NCBI GenBank assembly: GCA_900556525.1
Contig: USOZ01000085.1
Coordinates: forward strand, 1 to 7,377
Reading direction: 5' to 3'
Length of the DNA: 7,377 nt
Source: an uncultured Oscillospiraceae bacterium
Lineage (GTDB): Bacteria; Bacillota; Clostridia; Oscillospirales; Ruminococcaceae
Below are positions 5,899 through 7,377 of the stretch, in pieces; positions within the stretch are counted from its first letter, which is position 1, and every line of letters begins with the position of its first letter. A program made the translations under genes and the position numbers. A model generated the notes under the pieces. The model ran no database searches and had not been told where the DNA came from. It worked only from the letters and a program-made list of their open reading frames with translations.

Positions 5899-7341
5899 TT
5901 AAATTACTATGGATTTGTAATAATCGAGGCTTCTGAAGCTGCGTTCAAGCTGTCCGAGCAGATATTTTTCGCAAATTTCCGAAAGCTTTGCCAACTGCAC
6001 AGACGGCAGTGAAAAGCGATATATCTTTTCGAGCGGCGAATATACGATAAACCGCATTGCGTACAGCACAGACGGCGTCAGCTGCTCAAAATCGCCGTTT
6101 TTTTCTTTTGCGCAGTTTCCGCAGATTATCGTGCTGTCGGAAAAATCGAGGTACATTTCTTCGCTTTCATAACAAACACATTCGCGGCACGCCCGCAAAT
6201 CAGGCGCAAAACCCAGCATTGCGGCGAGGCGCAGTTCAAACACCGCTTTTATCTGCGAAAGCGGAAGCCTACGCTTTTCGATTTCATAAAGTGAAACAGA
6301 CATAAAACGAATAAGCCCTTTCGACTCCTGTTCGGCAGTCGCGGTATCTTTGAGTACCTCGGCAAAATAAGCGGCAAGAGAAAGAGCTTCCAGATCGGAC
6401 GAAATTCCGTAAAAACTGTACTTCGGCTCGGCGCTGTTAAGCGTATAATTCACGCCTGTTTTCGCAAAACAAAAGCGTGAATAAGAAAAAAGTCCGCACG
6501 CTCCCGCATTTTTGCTTGTCAGCTTTCGTATACCGTGGGCGGTCGCTTCGATAACGCCGTATTCGCCGCAGTATAAAACCGTTCCGTTTTTCTTTGCGGC
6601 TTCATATGCTCTGCTGAATCTTTCAATGAAATATTCGGGTGTAATGGGCGGTTCTGCTTTATCAAACGGCAGTCTGAAATTTTTGTCCATATTTTCCACC
6701 CAGTATGCACCCTGATGAGTAAACATAAGCGGGTCATAGCAATGGAAATTATAGATCACCTTGTCGTCATAGGGAGCTTCAAGGTCGGGAACGGCATCGG
6801 GACTGTTCTGCCAGTAGCCGCCCACAAGGATATATGTGTCAGGGGAAATACTGCGGATACGTTCAATGCAGTTTTTGATAATGCTGTTCCAGATGTCCTT
6901 ATAGCTCTGTTCGGTAACTTCATTCAAAAGCTCGAATGTAACGCTTCCGTCACTTACCGCATAACGCTTAGCAATATGCTCCCAAAGCTTATAAAAACGC
7001 TCCTGCAATGCGGGACTTTCAAAAAATCCCGACTCATTTTCGCCTTTGTCAAAAGAAAAGCCTGCGGTCTTGTGGAGGTCGATTATTATGTTAAGTCCAT
7101 AGTTTTTAGCCCATTTAACAGCATTGTCTATGTAGCCGAATCCCTCTTCCTTAAAATTTCCGTTTTCATCTTCAAGAAGATTATAATCAATTGGAAGACG
7201 GACGTGGTCTGCCTTCCAGTTCGATATCTCTTTGATGTCTTCCTCGGTGATAAAGCTGTCGTAATGCTCCTTTGTGTGGCAGCACTGAGAAAGCCAGCCG
7301 CCTAAGTTCACGCCTTTTCTGTAGCCTGTAAATTCAGCCAT
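5899..7341 (-). CDS. Chimeric protein: GH5 endoglucanase-type domain fused in frame to RecO lacking its N-terminus
   Basis: A 480-residue open frame with no stop. The ATG at 7341 has AAAGGA 8 nt upstream; the in-frame GTG at 7371 would put that site inside the gene. Residues ~4-264 are a GH5 (cellulase family) barrel: GVNLGGWLSQ, R48 in HVRLP, acid/base E141 in LLNEV, HCY (200-202) and nucleophile E260 in CGEYGVI. No signal peptide is present, as in cytosolic GH5 proteins of ruminococci. GH5 should continue with strand 8 and its aromatic motif; instead residues ~260-480 are DNA repair protein RecO: EYGVIEATAHG, the SYSRF strand, SAEPKYSFYG, FELRLAAMLG, a Cys4 zinc finger (C385, C388, C407, C410) and the closing RSLDYYKS. 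Only about the first 25-35 residues of RecO, the start of its OB fold, are missing. Each half therefore lacks one structural element. RecO normally loads RecA with RecR; whether either activity survives is unknown. Origin may be recombination or assembly error. Confidence 0.85.
   Translation of the reverse strand: MAEFTGYRKGVNLGGWLSQCCHTKEHYDSFITEEDIKEISNWKADHVRLPIDYNLLEDENGNFKEEGFGYIDNAVKWAKNYGLNIIIDLHKTAGFSFDKGENESGFFESPALQERFYKLWEHIAKRYAVSDGSVTFELLNEVTEQSYKDIWNSIIKNCIERIRSISPDTYILVGGYWQNSPDAVPDLEAPYDDKVIYNFHCYDPLMFTHQGAYWVENMDKNFRLPFDKAEPPITPEYFIERFSRAYEAAKKNGTVLYCGEYGVIEATAHGIRKLTSKNAGACGLFSYSRFCFAKTGVNYTLNSAEPKYSFYGISSDLEALSLAAYFAEVLKDTATAEQESKGLIRFMSVSLYEIEKRRLPLSQIKAVFELRLAAMLGFAPDLRACRECVCYESEEMYLDFSDSTIICGNCAKEKNGDFEQLTPSVLYAMRFIVYSPLEKIYRFSLPSVQLAKLSEICEKYLLGQLERSFRSLDYYKSIVI
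6550..6570. other. GH5-RecO junction
   Basis: These bases encode CGEYGVI on the minus strand. In GH5 proteins the stretch is the nucleophile strand (GEYGVI then usually D); in RecO it is the OB-fold strand (EYGVIEA). Everything before it reads as GH5 and everything after it as RecO, so the breakpoint lies in DNA that both parent genes probably shared almost exactly over about 15 bases. Confidence 0.75.
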
Positions 7342-7377
7342 ATGATATTTCCTTTCAATTTTGCATTGCACGCATTC
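7342..7377 (-). promoter_or_regulatory. Ribosome site of the chimeric gene; promoter beyond the window
   Basis: AAAGGA (7355-7350 on the minus strand) sits 8 nt before the ATG. The remaining upstream bases are too few to show a promoter. Confidence 0.7.

Noticed and set aside
6715..7305. 196-residue plus-strand frame
   Set aside because: It lies opposite well-supported GH5 motifs and has no recognisable domain or ribosome site.
1..7377. CRISPR array, tRNA or rRNA genes, riboswitch
   Set aside because: I saw no spaced direct repeats, no cloverleaf or rRNA signature, and leaders of only about 29-54 nt on the mapped transcripts.

Overview
The window looks like chromosome of a low-GC, anaerobic Bacillota of the Ruminococcus/Oscillospiraceae type. 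The grounds are a pyrophosphate-type phosphofructokinase, a short PerR-like Fur protein, a lipoprotein polysaccharide deacetylase with a long Thr/Ser/Glu-rich stalk, a cytosolic-type GH5 domain, AAAGGA/AGGAGG ribosome sites and clear sigma-A promoters. This taxonomic reading is inference from gene content, not a search.

Layout, left to right. (a) 1-2047, minus strand: a two-gene operon behind a TTGAAA-N17-TACAAT promoter. It encodes a five-helix membrane protein with an outward-facing domain, then, 21 bp later, a Cys4 zinc-motif protein that runs off the left edge. (b) 2155-2637, plus strand, divergent from that operon: a small ECF-like sigma factor with no visible anti-sigma gene. A terminator hairpin serves it and the convergent deacetylase gene. 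(c) 2686-4235, minus strand: perR-like gene and deacetylase gene, 1 bp apart and sharing one TTGACA-N17-TATTAT promoter. A 37-bp dyad overlaps the -10 and start point, so the unit is probably repressed by a Fur-family protein, possibly by its own product. (d) 4337-5608, minus strand: pfp, with an extended -10 promoter overlapped by a perfect 7-2-7 palindrome. (e) 5721-5881: a 161-bp MITE with 19-bp terminal inverted repeats and a CTAA target duplication, resembling IS5-group ends. (f) 5899-7341, minus strand: one uninterrupted reading frame that starts as a GH5 glycoside hydrolase and, at its nucleophile motif GEYGVI, changes into DNA repair protein RecO lacking only its extreme N-terminus.

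The GH5-RecO chimera is the most unusual observation. Both parent families carry a similar EYGVI stretch at the junction, so a microhomology join is the likely origin, either real in the cell or made during assembly. Both domains lack a structural piece: the GH5 barrel lacks strand 8 and RecO lacks the start of its OB fold. The next most interesting features are the two operator-like dyads on the perR and pfp promoters and the membrane-protein/zinc-motif operon divergent from the orphan sigma factor.
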